Shown: positions 7,977 to 17,010 of the stretch, one piece after another
Numbering within the stretch: position 1 is the first letter of the stretch
How the letters are laid out: each line of letters begins with the position of its first letter
NCBI GenBank assembly: GCA_963800275.1
Contig: CAWDAI010000008.1
Coordinates: forward strand, 124,001-188,000
Reading direction: 5' to 3'
Length of the DNA: 64,000 nt
Source: JAFMJV01 sp963800275
Lineage (GTDB): Bacteria; Chloroflexota; Limnocylindria; Limnocylindrales; CSP1-4
Position numbers and translations under genes: made by a program
Notes under the pieces: model-generated
Database searches by the model: none
Seen by the model: the letters and a program-made list of their open reading frames with translations, nothing else
What the model was told of the DNA's origin: nothing

Positions 7977-8510
7977 GTGCAACGCCAACCGGTCTCCCGC
8001 GCACCCATCGTGGTCATGGCCGTCTTCGCCGTGGTCGCGGTCACGCTCGTCTTCATCGGCATGCAGCGCCCGGGCGAGGCGCCACCCGACGTCGAGATCA
8101 CGACCACCGGAACCCCAGACGAGCCGCGCCCGGTCACGGTCATCATGCGCGACTACCGCTTCGACCCCACCCCCATCGTGCTCGTGCCCGGGGAGACCGT
8201 GCGCTTCAACATCTTCAACGGCGGGCTGGAGACCCATGACTTCGTCATCGGCGACGCCGCAGTGCAGGAAGCCTGGCACCAGGCTGATGCTGCCGCTACG
8301 CCGCCCAACCTGCTGGCCACGGCCCCACCGGCCAGCGTCCCTCCCGGCACCGGTGGCTTGCGCGTGCTGCTCCGCTCCGGGGACCAGGCCGCGGTCGACT
8401 ACCACGTGCCCGCTGATGAGGACCTCTCGCTGCTGTGCCAGATCCCCGGGCACATCGAGAAGGGCATGATCGGTCGCGTCGACCTGCGCGACATCACCAT
8501 CAGCGCCTGA
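7977..8510 (+). CDS. Membrane-anchored cupredoxin (type-1 copper protein)
   Basis: A 177-residue protein with an N-terminal membrane anchor (residues 11-29) and a plastocyanin/sulfocyanin-like cupredoxin domain outside the membrane. All four type-1 copper ligands are visible: His87 (ETHDF), Cys154, His159 and Met164 in LLCQIPGHIEKGM. A Pro/Ala/Thr-rich insert of roughly 45 residues lies between the first His and the Cys strand. It probably carries electrons between membrane complexes. The GTG at 7977 is used as start. Divergent from the TlpA-like gene. Confidence 0.88.
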   Translation: MQRQPVSRAPIVVMAVFAVVAVTLVFIGMQRPGEAPPDVEITTTGTPDEPRPVTVIMRDYRFDPTPIVLVPGETVRFNIFNGGLETHDFVIGDAAVQEAWHQADAAATPPNLLATAPPASVPPGTGGLRVLLRSGDQAAVDYHVPADEDLSLLCQIPGHIEKGMIGRVDLRDITISA

Positions 8511-8682
8511 ACGTGACCCGCGCGGCAGCGGTCGCGGCGCGTCGAAATGGGCGACATAGCGCACGGCTCGACCGGGCCATCCCGCATACACACGCGCGAA
8601 CGTCGGGAGTAGGATGAGCCCACTACCTATGACACCGACCCGGGCCCGCCCCGGTGGGAGATGAAGCGAAGGAGCGCGACAA

Positions 8683-8970
8683 ATGACCTACACCATCGCT
8701 GAGCCGTGCGTCGACGTGATGGACCAGGCCTGTGTAGCCGTCTGTCCGGTCGATTGCATCCATTTCGAGGAGGGCGTGGACCGCACCCTCTACATCGACC
8801 CTGACGAGTGCATCGATTGCGGCGCCTGCGAGCCCGAGTGTCCCGTCGCCGCCATCTTCCCCGAGGATTCGGTGCCCAGCGACCAGGCCAAGTACACCGA
8901 GGTCAACGCGCTCTGGTTCCAGGACAAGGACGCCGCCCGCGCCATGATCAACGAGCTCAAGCCGGCCTGA
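8683..8970 (+). CDS. Seven-iron ferredoxin (3Fe-4S plus 4Fe-4S), FdxA type
   Basis: A 95-residue soluble electron carrier. The cysteine spacing is that of seven-iron ferredoxins: C9, C17 and C21 with C53 for the 3Fe-4S cluster, and C43, C46, C49 with C25 for the 4Fe-4S cluster. The sequences CVAVCPVDCI and CIDCGACEPECPVAAIF are near-identical in style to actinobacterial FdxA. GAAGGAG stands 9 bases before the ATG. A long hairpin follows the gene. It is not in an operon, as expected for a general carrier. Confidence 0.95.
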   Translation: MTYTIAEPCVDVMDQACVAVCPVDCIHFEEGVDRTLYIDPDECIDCGACEPECPVAAIFPEDSVPSDQAKYTEVNALWFQDKDAARAMINELKPA

Positions 8971-9007
8971 TCCGACACCCGGCGAGGGCCGGGAACTCCG
9001 CGCTTCT

Positions 9008-9040
9008 CACAGACCCTGCGTCTCCGACGCGGGGTCTGTG
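9008..9040 (+). terminator. Hairpin between convergent genes
   Basis: Fifteen-base arms (9008-9022 and 9026-9040, one G-U pair) enclose a 3-base loop. It lies between the ferredoxin stop and the convergent ABC permease stop and could end transcripts from both sides. No clear T-run. Confidence 0.6.
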
Positions 9041-9075
9041 CATGCCCGGCGCCGATCGCCTCGCCGCCGGAGGGG

Positions 9076-10344
9076 TCAGCGCGGTGAGCGGACCGCCCGC
9101 ACCAGCTGATGCCATGAGGGGCGAACCCCAAAGAGCAGGACCGTGGCGCGGAAGATGCGGGCGGAGGCGAAGGTAGCGAGCAGCGCGAAGAGCGTGAGTG
9201 ACGTGAGCGAGGCGGCGACCAGCGGCCAGGGGATGCTCTCTGAAAGGCCTAGCACGACGAGCATGGCGGTCGGCGTCGTCAGCGGGAACATGGCCAGGGC
9301 TACCACCAGCGGGGACTGCGGGTCGGACAGGAAGACGGAGAAGAAGATGAAGGGCAGGGCCGCGGCGAAGCCGAGGAAGCCCGAATACTGCTGGGCCTCC
9401 CGGTTGCCGGGGGCGATGGCGCCGATGGCCGCGAAGATGGCGCCGTAGGCCAGGTAGCCGAGGATGAAGTAGACCAGCGCCAGCAGCAGGAGCGCGGGGT
9501 CCAGGGCGATGGGTCCCAGGTCCGGGACCTGGCTGGAGATCAGGGGGATCGCCACCGCGGCTGAGAGGACCCAGATGCCCACCTGCGTCAGGCCCGCGCC
9601 GCCGAGGCCCAGGATCTTGCCTGCCATCAGGGGCGTGGCCGGGATCGAGCTGAGCAGGATCTCCACCACCCGGTTCTCCTTCTCCTCGGTGACCGACTGG
9701 AGCAGGTAGCCGCTGGTCATGAAGATGCTGATCATGAAGATGGCCACGAAGATCATGGGCATGGCGATACCGGCGGCGACGTCGGCGTCCGAGACCTGGT
9801 CCCCTGCCACGGTGACCACGTCGACCTGCACGCCCTGCAGGATGCCTGCGACCTCGTCCTGGGGCACCCCTGCCTCGCGCAACATGGCGTCGCGGATGAC
9901 GTAGGTCAGCAAGGCCTGGTTGCCCTGTGCCCCCTCCAGGCGCGAGATGTCGAAGCCCGAACCGGACTCGACCCGCGTGACCGTGTGGCGGGTGCGGAAG
10001 TCCGACGGGATCAGGTAGTAGGAGGTGATGGCGCCATCGGCCAGTCGAGCCTCCGCCTCCTGCGCGGGGATCGTCTGCAGGCTCGCCGCCCCACTCGAGA
10101 AGTCGGCGATGTCGATGTCTGATTCGTTGACCACCACGACCGTGCCCGTGCCGGGGCTGGTGCTGGTGCTGTCGAGGCCGCTGGCGGAGAAGGCCACCGA
10201 GACGAGCATGAGGACAGCCATGCCGATGGGCAGCAGGAACGTGCCGAAGAGGTAGCCCCGGCGGCGCACGGTGCGCAGGTACTCGCGGCGCGCCACCAGG
10301 CCGGTCAGGCGGAAGCTGCCCGCTCGCGGTCTCGCTTCGCTCAT
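9076..10344 (-). CDS. ABC-2 type transporter permease, NatB-like
   Basis: A 422-residue permease of an ABC exporter. It has one helix near the N-terminus (YLFGTFLLPIGMAVLMLVSV), a large extracytoplasmic domain (about residues 50-190) and five or six C-terminal helices, the layout of NatB (ABC2_membrane_3 family), which extrudes Na+ or other small solutes with NatA. The motif VTEEKENRVVEILLSSI (near residue 220) is the family hallmark. The start MSEARPRAG at 10344 is 16 bases after the ATPase stop; upstream readings overlap that gene. The ATPase partner is frameshifted. Confidence 0.9.
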   Translation of the reverse strand: MSEARPRAGSFRLTGLVARREYLRTVRRRGYLFGTFLLPIGMAVLMLVSVAFSASGLDSTSTSPGTGTVVVVNESDIDIADFSSGAASLQTIPAQEAEARLADGAITSYYLIPSDFRTRHTVTRVESGSGFDISRLEGAQGNQALLTYVIRDAMLREAGVPQDEVAGILQGVQVDVVTVAGDQVSDADVAAGIAMPMIFVAIFMISIFMTSGYLLQSVTEEKENRVVEILLSSIPATPLMAGKILGLGGAGLTQVGIWVLSAAVAIPLISSQVPDLGPIALDPALLLLALVYFILGYLAYGAIFAAIGAIAPGNREAQQYSGFLGFAAALPFIFFSVFLSDPQSPLVVALAMFPLTTPTAMLVVLGLSESIPWPLVAASLTSLTLFALLATFASARIFRATVLLFGVRPSWHQLVRAVRSPR

Positions 10345-10360
10345 CGCTCGCCCTCCGCAC

Positions 10361-11288
10361 TCATCGCACGGCCTCTGCGCGCGGATCGCCCGCGACGGTG
10401 CGGATGAAGACCTCGTCGAGGCTCGGTGCCTGGACCGCGAAGCGCTCGACCTGCGCGCCGCTGGAGGCGAGCTCACGGAAGAGATCCTGGGTCGTGTGTC
10501 CTTCCGCGATGAGGTAGCGCAGCGCTTCGCCTGCCTCGGTCACGTCGGTCACCGAATTCGAGTGTCTCCGCCGAGCGCGGAAGATCCTGCCCCGCGACCT
10601 GCACGGCCCCGTCGCTGAAGGCGTCACGGACGCGTGCCACGGTCCCGTAGAGCAGGCGCCTGCCCTTGTCGATGAGCAGGATGCGATCACACAGCGTCTG
10701 GGCGTCACCCATGTCGTGGGTGCTCATGATCACCGCCGCACCCCGCTGCTTCTGGTCGCGGACCACGCCCTTGAGCATGTCAGCGTTGACCGGGTCCAGG
10801 CCCTGGAAGGGCTCGTCGATGATGAGCAGGTCGGGGTCGTTGAGGATGGTCGCGATGAGCTGGGCCTTCTGGTGCATGCCTCGCGAGAGCTCGGCAGCTT
10901 TCTTCTCGGCGGCATCGGCCAGGCCCATCTCGGCGAGCATGGCCATGGCCCGCTCGCGGGCCGCCTTGGCGGACATCCCGCGCAGGGATGCGAAGTAGGC
11001 CAGGGTGTCGATGATCTTCACGTCGCGGTAGAGCCCGCGGTCCTCGGGCAGGTAGCCCACGCGGTCCTGGTGCTCCACCCCCGGGGTCCGGCCGAAGACC
11101 TCGATCTGCCCGCGCTCAGGGCGCACGATGTCGAGGATCATGCGCATCGTCGTGGTCTTGCCCGAGCCGTTGGGGCCGAGGAAGCCCAGCACCTCTCCGG
11201 GGTAGACATCGAACGAGAGGTCGCTCACCACGTCGGTATCGCCGTAGCGCTTCCAGACGCCACGAACGTCCACGGCAGGTGTGCTCAT
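10361..11288 (-). CDS. ABC exporter ATP-binding protein, NatA-like, with a frameshift
   Basis: ATPase partner of the permease that follows. Walker A GPNGSGKTTT is near residue 39, the signature LSRGMHQKAQLIATI near 134, Walker B LLIIDEPFQGLDP near 155 and the switch His in STHDMGDA near 192. From 11288 the reading runs normally to about 10553 (DLPRSAETLEF) and then becomes nonsense. The expected C-terminal DUF4162 region (VTDVTEAGEALRYLIAEG to SLDEVFIRTVAGD) continues in another frame to the stop at 10361. Removing one base at about 10550-10556 repairs it. The intact permease and the single clean break favour a sequencing insertion over a dead gene. Confidence 0.85.
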
Positions 11289-11395
11289 GGTTCGAGACTA
11301 GCGTACCCGGCACCCTCCGGGTTCGACCACGGTCCACCCGGCACCCCGGGCCCGGTGCGGACAGCCCGGGCCGAGCGTGGGACGATGACGGGGCC

Positions 11396-12289
11396 ATGCG
11401 CATCGTCTCCCTCATGCCCTCCGCCACCGAGATCGTCCACGCCCTCGGCCTGGCCGACCAGCTGGTCGGGCGCAGCGACGCCTGCGACTTCCCGTCGGAC
11501 GTGCTCGCGGTGCCCCCTCTGACCCGCTGGCAGCCCGACCTTCGAGGCCACGTCCTCGACCGCCGGGCGCTGGTCGCGCTCCAGCCCGACCTGATCCTGA
11601 CCGATGGCTCGGAGGACGACCCGATCGTGGAGTACGGCGAGCTCAGTGATGTCGTCGGCTCGATGCCCCGCGGAACGACGCTCGTGGCCATCGCGCCCCA
11701 GTCGATCGAGGGTGTCCTCAACAGCATCGCCACGGTGGGCGCCTACACGGAGTCAGAGTACGAGGCGGTGGGCCTCATCGAGCTCCTGCGCGAACGCCTG
11801 GAGCGGATCGACAGCCAGCGCCCGGTCCGGCCCCAGCGGGTCGTGGTGATCGACCGGATGGAGCCCTTGCAGGCTGCCGGCCGGTGGGTCCCCGAGATGG
11901 TGCAGCGGGCCGGTGGCTGGGAGGTCATGGGCCGCGCCGGGGCACCCTCGGAGACGGTCTCCTGGGAGCGGGTGCGCGAGGTCGATCCCGATGTCCTGGT
12001 GCTGGCCCTGCGCGAGGCCGACGCGGCCGCGGCGGAGGCGGCCCTGGGCCAGGCTGTCCTGCCGACCTGGTTCGACGACCTCACAGCGGTAAGCGGTGGC
12101 GGCTTCTTCGCGGTCGACGGCCACGGTCTGTTCTCGCGTCCCGGGCCGCGCGTCATCGAGGGCGTTGCCGTCCTCGCGGAGCTGTTGGAGCCTGAGATGC
12201 ACGCGGGCTCCGGACCGGTCGAGGCGTGGCGCCCCCTGGCGCCCCTCGGGCTGGCCGCGCCCCGCGATCCCGACGCGGCGGGCGGCTGA
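11396..12289 (+). CDS. BtuF-like ABC substrate-binding protein without signal peptide
   Basis: A 297-residue protein of the cobalamin-type periplasmic-binding family (PeripBP_2). MRIVSLMPSATEIVHALGLADQLVGRS is the typical BtuF opening, followed by CDFPSDVLAVPPLTR, LQPDLILTDGS and WERVREVDPDVLVLALREA. No signal peptide or lipobox is present at the ATG 11396, a state common in this subfamily; these cytoplasmic-looking members are often called cobalamin-binding proteins without proof. No transport genes adjoin. The methyltransferase gene follows after 9 bases. Confidence 0.8.
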   Translation: MRIVSLMPSATEIVHALGLADQLVGRSDACDFPSDVLAVPPLTRWQPDLRGHVLDRRALVALQPDLILTDGSEDDPIVEYGELSDVVGSMPRGTTLVAIAPQSIEGVLNSIATVGAYTESEYEAVGLIELLRERLERIDSQRPVRPQRVVVIDRMEPLQAAGRWVPEMVQRAGGWEVMGRAGAPSETVSWERVREVDPDVLVLALREADAAAAEAALGQAVLPTWFDDLTAVSGGGFFAVDGHGLFSRPGPRVIEGVAVLAELLEPEMHAGSGPVEAWRPLAPLGLAAPRDPDAAGG

Positions 12290-12298
12290 GCGGTCGGC

Positions 12299-13138
12299 AT
12301 GCCCTTTCGTCCGCGCTTCGATTGCCTTTGGTGTGGCCAGGCCTGGGAGACCAGATCGCCTGACGACCTGGAAGGTTGGGCTGCGCTCTGCCCCGAGTGC
12401 CTGGGCCAGGCTGACGAGAACGGCTTCCTGCGGGCCCGGCTGCGGACCGGCCTGCGTGACCGCGCGGCAGCCGCGGCCAGCGCCTCCGACGTCAGCGCGG
12501 TCGCCGATCGCCCCCCGACCGGCCCTGCCCCGGCCGCCACCACGCCCGGCGACTGGGAGGACTGGTACCTGCGCCGCGGGCCCTTCGCCCGCGGGCCCGT
12601 CTATGACGGGCCCTGGACGATGGAGCTCGACGAGGTCACGCACTGGCTCGACAGGCAGGGCCTCGGCGGCACCATCGTCGAAGTGGGCGCCGGCATGGGC
12701 TGGTGGACCGGACTGCTGGCCGAGAAGGGCGAGCTGTGGGTCTATGACGATGACGCCACTTCGCTGGAGGCAACTCGGTCGCGGCTGGTGGCGCATGGGC
12801 TGCTCGCGCACCTCCACCAGCGCGACCTGCTGGCGGCCCCCGACAAGCAGGTCGACGCCGTGTTCGCGGCGTACCTGCTCGGCGCTGCCCGCTCGCGGGC
12901 AGAGCTGGGAGCGCGCGTCTCCATGGTGCTGCGCTGGCTCCGTCCCGGTGGTGCCTTCGTCTTCGTCGAGGCCCGCGCCGGCGAGGACGAGGCCGTCCTG
13001 ACCGGACCGGGCCGGCCGCTCCGAACGTTCACACCCGAGTCGCTCGTCGGATCGTTGGCCGGTGCCGGTTTCGGTCCCATCGAGACCGGCCATACCCGCA
13101 GCTCCTTCGTCTTCGGCCGAGCGGTCGCGCCGGCCTAG
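12299..13138 (+). CDS. Zinc-ribbon plus class I SAM-dependent methyltransferase
   Basis: A 279-residue protein with an N-terminal zinc-finger-like element (CLWC at residues 9-12 and CPEC near 31-34), an Ala/Pro-rich linker, and a Rossmann methyltransferase domain from about residue 110 to the end. The SAM-binding motif I reads VEVGAGMGWWTGLLA, with the acidic strand end at YDDD and a later LRPGGAFVFVEAR (motif of strand 5). The segment DWYLRRGPFARGPVYDGP between them is conserved-looking. I do not recognise the substrate. The ribbon may contact a nucleic acid or protein. The downstream oxidoreductase gene starts 9 bases later. Confidence 0.75.
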   Translation: MPFRPRFDCLWCGQAWETRSPDDLEGWAALCPECLGQADENGFLRARLRTGLRDRAAAAASASDVSAVADRPPTGPAPAATTPGDWEDWYLRRGPFARGPVYDGPWTMELDEVTHWLDRQGLGGTIVEVGAGMGWWTGLLAEKGELWVYDDDATSLEATRSRLVAHGLLAHLHQRDLLAAPDKQVDAVFAAYLLGAARSRAELGARVSMVLRWLRPGGAFVFVEARAGEDEAVLTGPGRPLRTFTPESLVGSLAGAGFGPIETGHTRSSFVFGRAVAPA

Positions 13139-13147
13139 AATCCGGCC

Positions 13148-14074
13148 ATGAGCGATATCCGAACCCTGATCGGCCCCCTCGGCGTGTGGGGCCAGCTGTC
13201 ATCCCTGCCTGCGCCCGAGCTGCGCCCCTTCGTGGCCCGCACCGCCGAGCTCGGCTACGGCGCGCTGTGGGTCGGCGACGGTTCAGCGCGAGATCCATTC
13301 GCCCAGCTTGCGGCCGTGGCCGAGGCGGCCGGTCCGATGGCCCTCGGTACGAGCATCGTCAACATCTTCGGTCGTGACGCCATGGCCTCGCGCATGGGCG
13401 CGATGACGCTGCACGAGCTGACCGGCGGCCGCTTCGCCCTGGGCCTCGGCGTCTCCCATGTGCACCTCGTCCAGAAGCTGCGCGGCCACGCCTACGAGAA
13501 GCCCTATACGCGGATGCGCGAGTACTTGCAGGCCTACCGGGAGCTGCCCTACCGCGGCCCGGTCATCGCCGGCCCCGAGGGCATGCCGACCGAGCCGCCG
13601 CTGCTCATCGCCGCGCTCGGGCCGCGTTTGCTGGAGCTGGCCGCCACGGAGACCGACGGCACGCTGCCCTTCTTCGTGACCGCCGAGCGGATCGCCTGGA
13701 TGCGCGAGCAGCTTGATGCGGCTGCCCCGGCAGACCGGCCGCGCCGCGTCATCGCCTCCGCCCTGGCCGCGGTGGTGGAGGACGATCCCGGACTGGCTCG
13801 CGCTGCGGCCCGCGCCTGGATGAAGCCCTACTGCCGGGCCGAGAACTACCAGCGCAGCCTGGCGGCACAGGGGTTCGGGCCTGACGACTGGGAGTCGCCC
13901 TATTCCGACCGGCTGGTGGACGCGGTGGTGGCCTGGGGTACGCCAGAGCAGGTACGAGCCCGCATCGCCGAGTACCACGCCGCCGGTGCCGACCATGTCG
14001 CCCTCTTGCCGACCGGTCCCGACGGCGCGGGTGAGCACCTGGCCACCCTGGAGGCCCTCGCCCCCGCCACCTGA
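13148..14074 (+). CDS. LLM-class F420-dependent oxidoreductase
   Basis: A 308-residue TIM-barrel enzyme of the bacterial-luciferase superfamily, of the group annotated as F420-dependent (TIGR03620 style). Features: YGALWVGDG near residue 37, GPMALGTSIVNIFGRDA, the family's GRFALGLGVSH motif near 98-108, and LIAALGPRLLELAAT near 150. The substrate is unknown. It forms a compact run with the methyltransferase upstream and proC 43 bases downstream. Confidence 0.88.
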   Translation: MSDIRTLIGPLGVWGQLSSLPAPELRPFVARTAELGYGALWVGDGSARDPFAQLAAVAEAAGPMALGTSIVNIFGRDAMASRMGAMTLHELTGGRFALGLGVSHVHLVQKLRGHAYEKPYTRMREYLQAYRELPYRGPVIAGPEGMPTEPPLLIAALGPRLLELAATETDGTLPFFVTAERIAWMREQLDAAAPADRPRRVIASALAAVVEDDPGLARAAARAWMKPYCRAENYQRSLAAQGFGPDDWESPYSDRLVDAVVAWGTPEQVRARIAEYHAAGADHVALLPTGPDGAGEHLATLEALAPAT

Positions 14075-14117
14075 GCCAGCGCCGCCTGGGCGGGGCCCGG
14101 CGCCTATACTCGCGAGC

Positions 14118-14963
14118 GTGTCACCGCTGAAGGAAGCGACCATCGCGATCGTGGGCACCGGCGCGATGGCCGAAGCCATGATCGCCGGCCTGCTCTCGGG
14201 CGGGCACGTCGATCCTGCCCAGCTCATCGCCAGCGACCCGCGGGCCGAGCGTCGCGAGGCGGTCGAGGCTCGTTTCGGCATCCGTACCACCGGCTCCAAC
14301 GGCGAGGCCGTGGAAGGCGCCGACGTGGTCGTCCTGGCCATCAAGCCGCAGATGCTGGTGCGCGTCGGCCGTGAGCTTTCGTCGGTGTTGCGCCCCGACC
14401 AGCTGGTCATCTCCATCCTCGCTGGCTCGACCACGCTCGCGTTGGGCAACGCCATCCGCCACGATGCCATCGTGCGCGCCATGCCCAACACGCCCGCCCA
14501 GCTGGGCCGGGGCATGACCGTCTGGTGCGCCACCGAGCAGGTCAGCGAGCGGCAGCGCGCGCAGGCTGCGGCGCTCCTCTCCTCGCTGGGCAAGGAGCTG
14601 GCGGTGGACGACGAGAAGTACGTCTCCATGGCCACTGCCGTCAGTGGCACGGGCCCGGCCTACGTCTTCCTCGTCATGGAGGCGCTGATCGACGCTGCCG
14701 TGCACTTGGGCTTCCCTCGCCATATCGCGCACGACCTGGTCATCGAGACGCTGCTGGGCAGCACGCTGCTGGCCAAGGAGAGTGGCGACCATCCGGCCTA
14801 CCTGCGCAACATGGTGACCTCACCCGCAGGCACCTCCGCGGCGGCCATCGCCGAGATGGAGAGGGGCCGCCTGCGCACCGTCCTGTCGGAAGCTGTGTTC
14901 GCGGCCTATCGCCGCACGGAGGAGCTGGGCCGCGAGCTGGAGGCGGAGACCGCCGGCGAGTAG
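14118..14963 (+). CDS. proC: Pyrroline-5-carboxylate reductase
   Basis: A 281-residue enzyme that makes L-proline from 1-pyrroline-5-carboxylate with NAD(P)H, in the cytoplasm. The N-terminal dinucleotide loop is IVGTGAMAEAMIAGLL. MPNTPAQLGRGMT and the C-terminal catalytic domain signature (AVSGTGPAYVF, and ESGDHPAYLRNMVTSPAGTS) are intact. The start GTG at 14118 is chosen because it puts the Rossmann loop at residue 10. Usual family length is 260-285. Confidence 0.95.
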   Translation: MSPLKEATIAIVGTGAMAEAMIAGLLSGGHVDPAQLIASDPRAERREAVEARFGIRTTGSNGEAVEGADVVVLAIKPQMLVRVGRELSSVLRPDQLVISILAGSTTLALGNAIRHDAIVRAMPNTPAQLGRGMTVWCATEQVSERQRAQAAALLSSLGKELAVDDEKYVSMATAVSGTGPAYVFLVMEALIDAAVHLGFPRHIAHDLVIETLLGSTLLAKESGDHPAYLRNMVTSPAGTSAAAIAEMERGRLRTVLSEAVFAAYRRTEELGRELEAETAGE

Positions 14964-15052
14964 CGCTTGTTCGAGCCTGCCGCTGGGCCTCGATAGGCGT
15001 CCGTCCTCGCCCGCCGGTAGGCTACTCGTCTCCCCGCAGCAAGGATCCCACC

Positions 15053-15436
15053 ATGCCAGACCCACGTGTCGCCGAGGCGCTCCGCCGCGGCGGCCTCATC
15101 GACATCACCACCACCGGCCGCCAGACGGGTCGGCCCCGCCGCATCGAGATCGTCTTCTTCGGCATCGACGGCCGCGTCTACATCACCGGCTCTCCGGGCA
15201 GCCGTGGCTGGCTGGCCAACCTGCAGGCCGATCCGCGGCTGACCTTCCACCTCAAGCGCGGGGTGGTGGCAGACCTGCCGGCGACCGCCCGGATCGTGAC
15301 CGACCCGGCCGAGCGCAGGATGGTCGTGGAGACCGCCTGCCGGTCCTGGAACCGGCTCGACGACGTGGAGGCCTTCGCCGCCGGCTCCCCGGTCATCGAG
15401 GTCGTCTTCGACGAGGATCCTGCGCTCGCTGGGTAG
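15053..15436 (+). CDS. Deazaflavin (F420)-type nitroreductase-family protein
   Basis: A 127-residue split-barrel protein of the DUF385/Ddn-like group. It opens with IDITTTGRQTGRPRRIEIVFF (residues 17-37), in which the TTGRKTGxPR pattern is typical of deazaflavin-dependent nitroreductases and F420-dependent quinone reductases, followed by YITGSPGSRGWLANLQADPR and a FHLKRGVVADLPATARIV strand. With two LLM-type oxidoreductases in the window it supports an F420-using cell. GCAAGGATCCCACC precedes the ATG. Substrate unknown. Confidence 0.82.
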   Translation: MPDPRVAEALRRGGLIDITTTGRQTGRPRRIEIVFFGIDGRVYITGSPGSRGWLANLQADPRLTFHLKRGVVADLPATARIVTDPAERRMVVETACRSWNRLDDVEAFAAGSPVIEVVFDEDPALAG

Positions 15437-15645
15437 GAGTCGACGCGGGCTGATCGCGCGGTAGCGCCAACGATGTCGCCCGGTCACGCCTTGGGGGCGG
15501 AAGCGCCAGCAGCCATGGCGAGCGTGTCCGCGCGGCCACGTCAGGTCGAACCCGTGGCATAGTCGGCTCACGAACCGGTGCTGCGGCACCCCCACGGGAA
15601 CCGGATCCACCCGCGGGCCGCGCACGGTGGAACGGAAGGTGAAGC

Positions 15646-16980
15646 ATGGTCGAGGAGGCCCGCGGGGTCATGAGCGCCGATGAGATGTCGGCACTCTCGC
15701 TACAGCACACGATGTTCGACTGGGTGCCCCAGCACAGCGTCGTGCCGGTGCCCATCGAGTACGCCAAGGGTGTCTACATGTACACGCCCGATGGCAAGCG
15801 CTACCTCGACTTCAACAGCCAGCTGATGTGCGTCAACATCGGCCATGGCGACCAGCGCGTTCTCGACGCCATCACGGCCCAGGCCCAGAAGGTCTGCTAC
15901 GTGAACCCCTACACGGCGACCGAGCCGCGTGCGCGACTGGGGCGCAAGCTGTCGGAGCTGGCTCCCGGTGACCTCGACGTGTGGTTCTTCACCAACGGCG
16001 GCGCCGAGGCCAACGAGAACGCCATCAAGATCGCCCGCCACTACACCGGGCGTCAGAAGGTGCTGGCGCGCTACCGCTCCTACCACGGCGCCTCCGGCGC
16101 GACCATGGTGGCCACCGGCGATCCCCGCCGCTGGGGCGCAGAGATCGGCATCAGCGGCATCGTGCGCGCGCCCGACTTCCACAAGTGGGGCGAGCCCGAC
16201 CCGGTGCCCACCGATGTGGCCCTGCGCGAGCTCGAGGACGTGATCATGTACGAGGGTCCGCAGAACATCGCGGCCTTCATCATGGAGCCCATCGTCGGTA
16301 CCAACGGCATCCTCATCCCGCCCGACGGCTACATGCAGGGCGTGCGCGACATCTGCACCCAGCACGGCATCCTGCTCATCGCCGACGAGGTCATGAGCGG
16401 CTTCGGTCGCACGGGCGAGTGGTTCGCCGTCGACAACTGGGGTATCGAACCCGACCTCATGTCCATCGCCAAGGGCCTGACCTCGTCCTACGTGCAGCTG
16501 GGCGCGGTGGGCATGAGCCGCAAGATCGCCGACACCTGGGGCGACATCCCCTTCGTCGGCGGCCTCACCTACAACAGCCACCCGCTCGCCTGTGCCACCG
16601 CCCTGGCCGTCATCGACGTCTACGAGCAGGACGACCTCATCGCCCGCTCCAAGGCCATGGGCGAGGTCATGGCCGAACACCATCGACGGCTGCGGGAGAA
16701 GCACCCCAGCCTGTTTCGCACGCGCAACGTGGGCCTCTTCGGCATCCTCGACCTCTCACGCAGCGCCGATCACTATGAGCCCCTCGCGCCCTACAACGGG
16801 ACCAGCGACGAGATGAAGGCCATCGGCGCCTACTTCAAGCAGCACGGGCTCTTCACCTTCCTGCGCTTCAACATGATCCACACCAACCCGCCGCTGACCA
16901 TCAGCGAAGAGGAGATGGCCGAGGGCTTCGAGATCATCGACGGCGCCCTCGACATCGCCGACCAGGCCGTCCGCGCCTAG
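15646..16980 (+). CDS. Class III pyridoxal-phosphate aminotransferase
   Basis: A 444-residue aminotransferase of the omega-amino acid/taurine/beta-alanine type. The PLP lysine is K276 in SIAKGLTSSYVQLGAV; the PLP-binding strand is LLIADEVMSGFGRTG; FFTNGGAEANENAIKIAR and YRSYHGASGATM are other family marks. The exact donor is not readable. Its position directly before a complete ABC importer for a small nitrogen heterocycle or sulfonate-like compound suggests that importer substrate or its breakdown product supplies the amino group. GGAACGGAAGG precedes the ATG. 208 bases upstream hold no gene. Confidence 0.88.
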   Translation: MVEEARGVMSADEMSALSLQHTMFDWVPQHSVVPVPIEYAKGVYMYTPDGKRYLDFNSQLMCVNIGHGDQRVLDAITAQAQKVCYVNPYTATEPRARLGRKLSELAPGDLDVWFFTNGGAEANENAIKIARHYTGRQKVLARYRSYHGASGATMVATGDPRRWGAEIGISGIVRAPDFHKWGEPDPVPTDVALRELEDVIMYEGPQNIAAFIMEPIVGTNGILIPPDGYMQGVRDICTQHGILLIADEVMSGFGRTGEWFAVDNWGIEPDLMSIAKGLTSSYVQLGAVGMSRKIADTWGDIPFVGGLTYNSHPLACATALAVIDVYEQDDLIARSKAMGEVMAEHHRRLREKHPSLFRTRNVGLFGILDLSRSADHYEPLAPYNGTSDEMKAIGAYFKQHGLFTFLRFNMIHTNPPLTISEEEMAEGFEIIDGALDIADQAVRA

Positions 16981-17010
16981 GCCCGGGCAGCGCCGAGGGT
17001 CGGGCCAACG

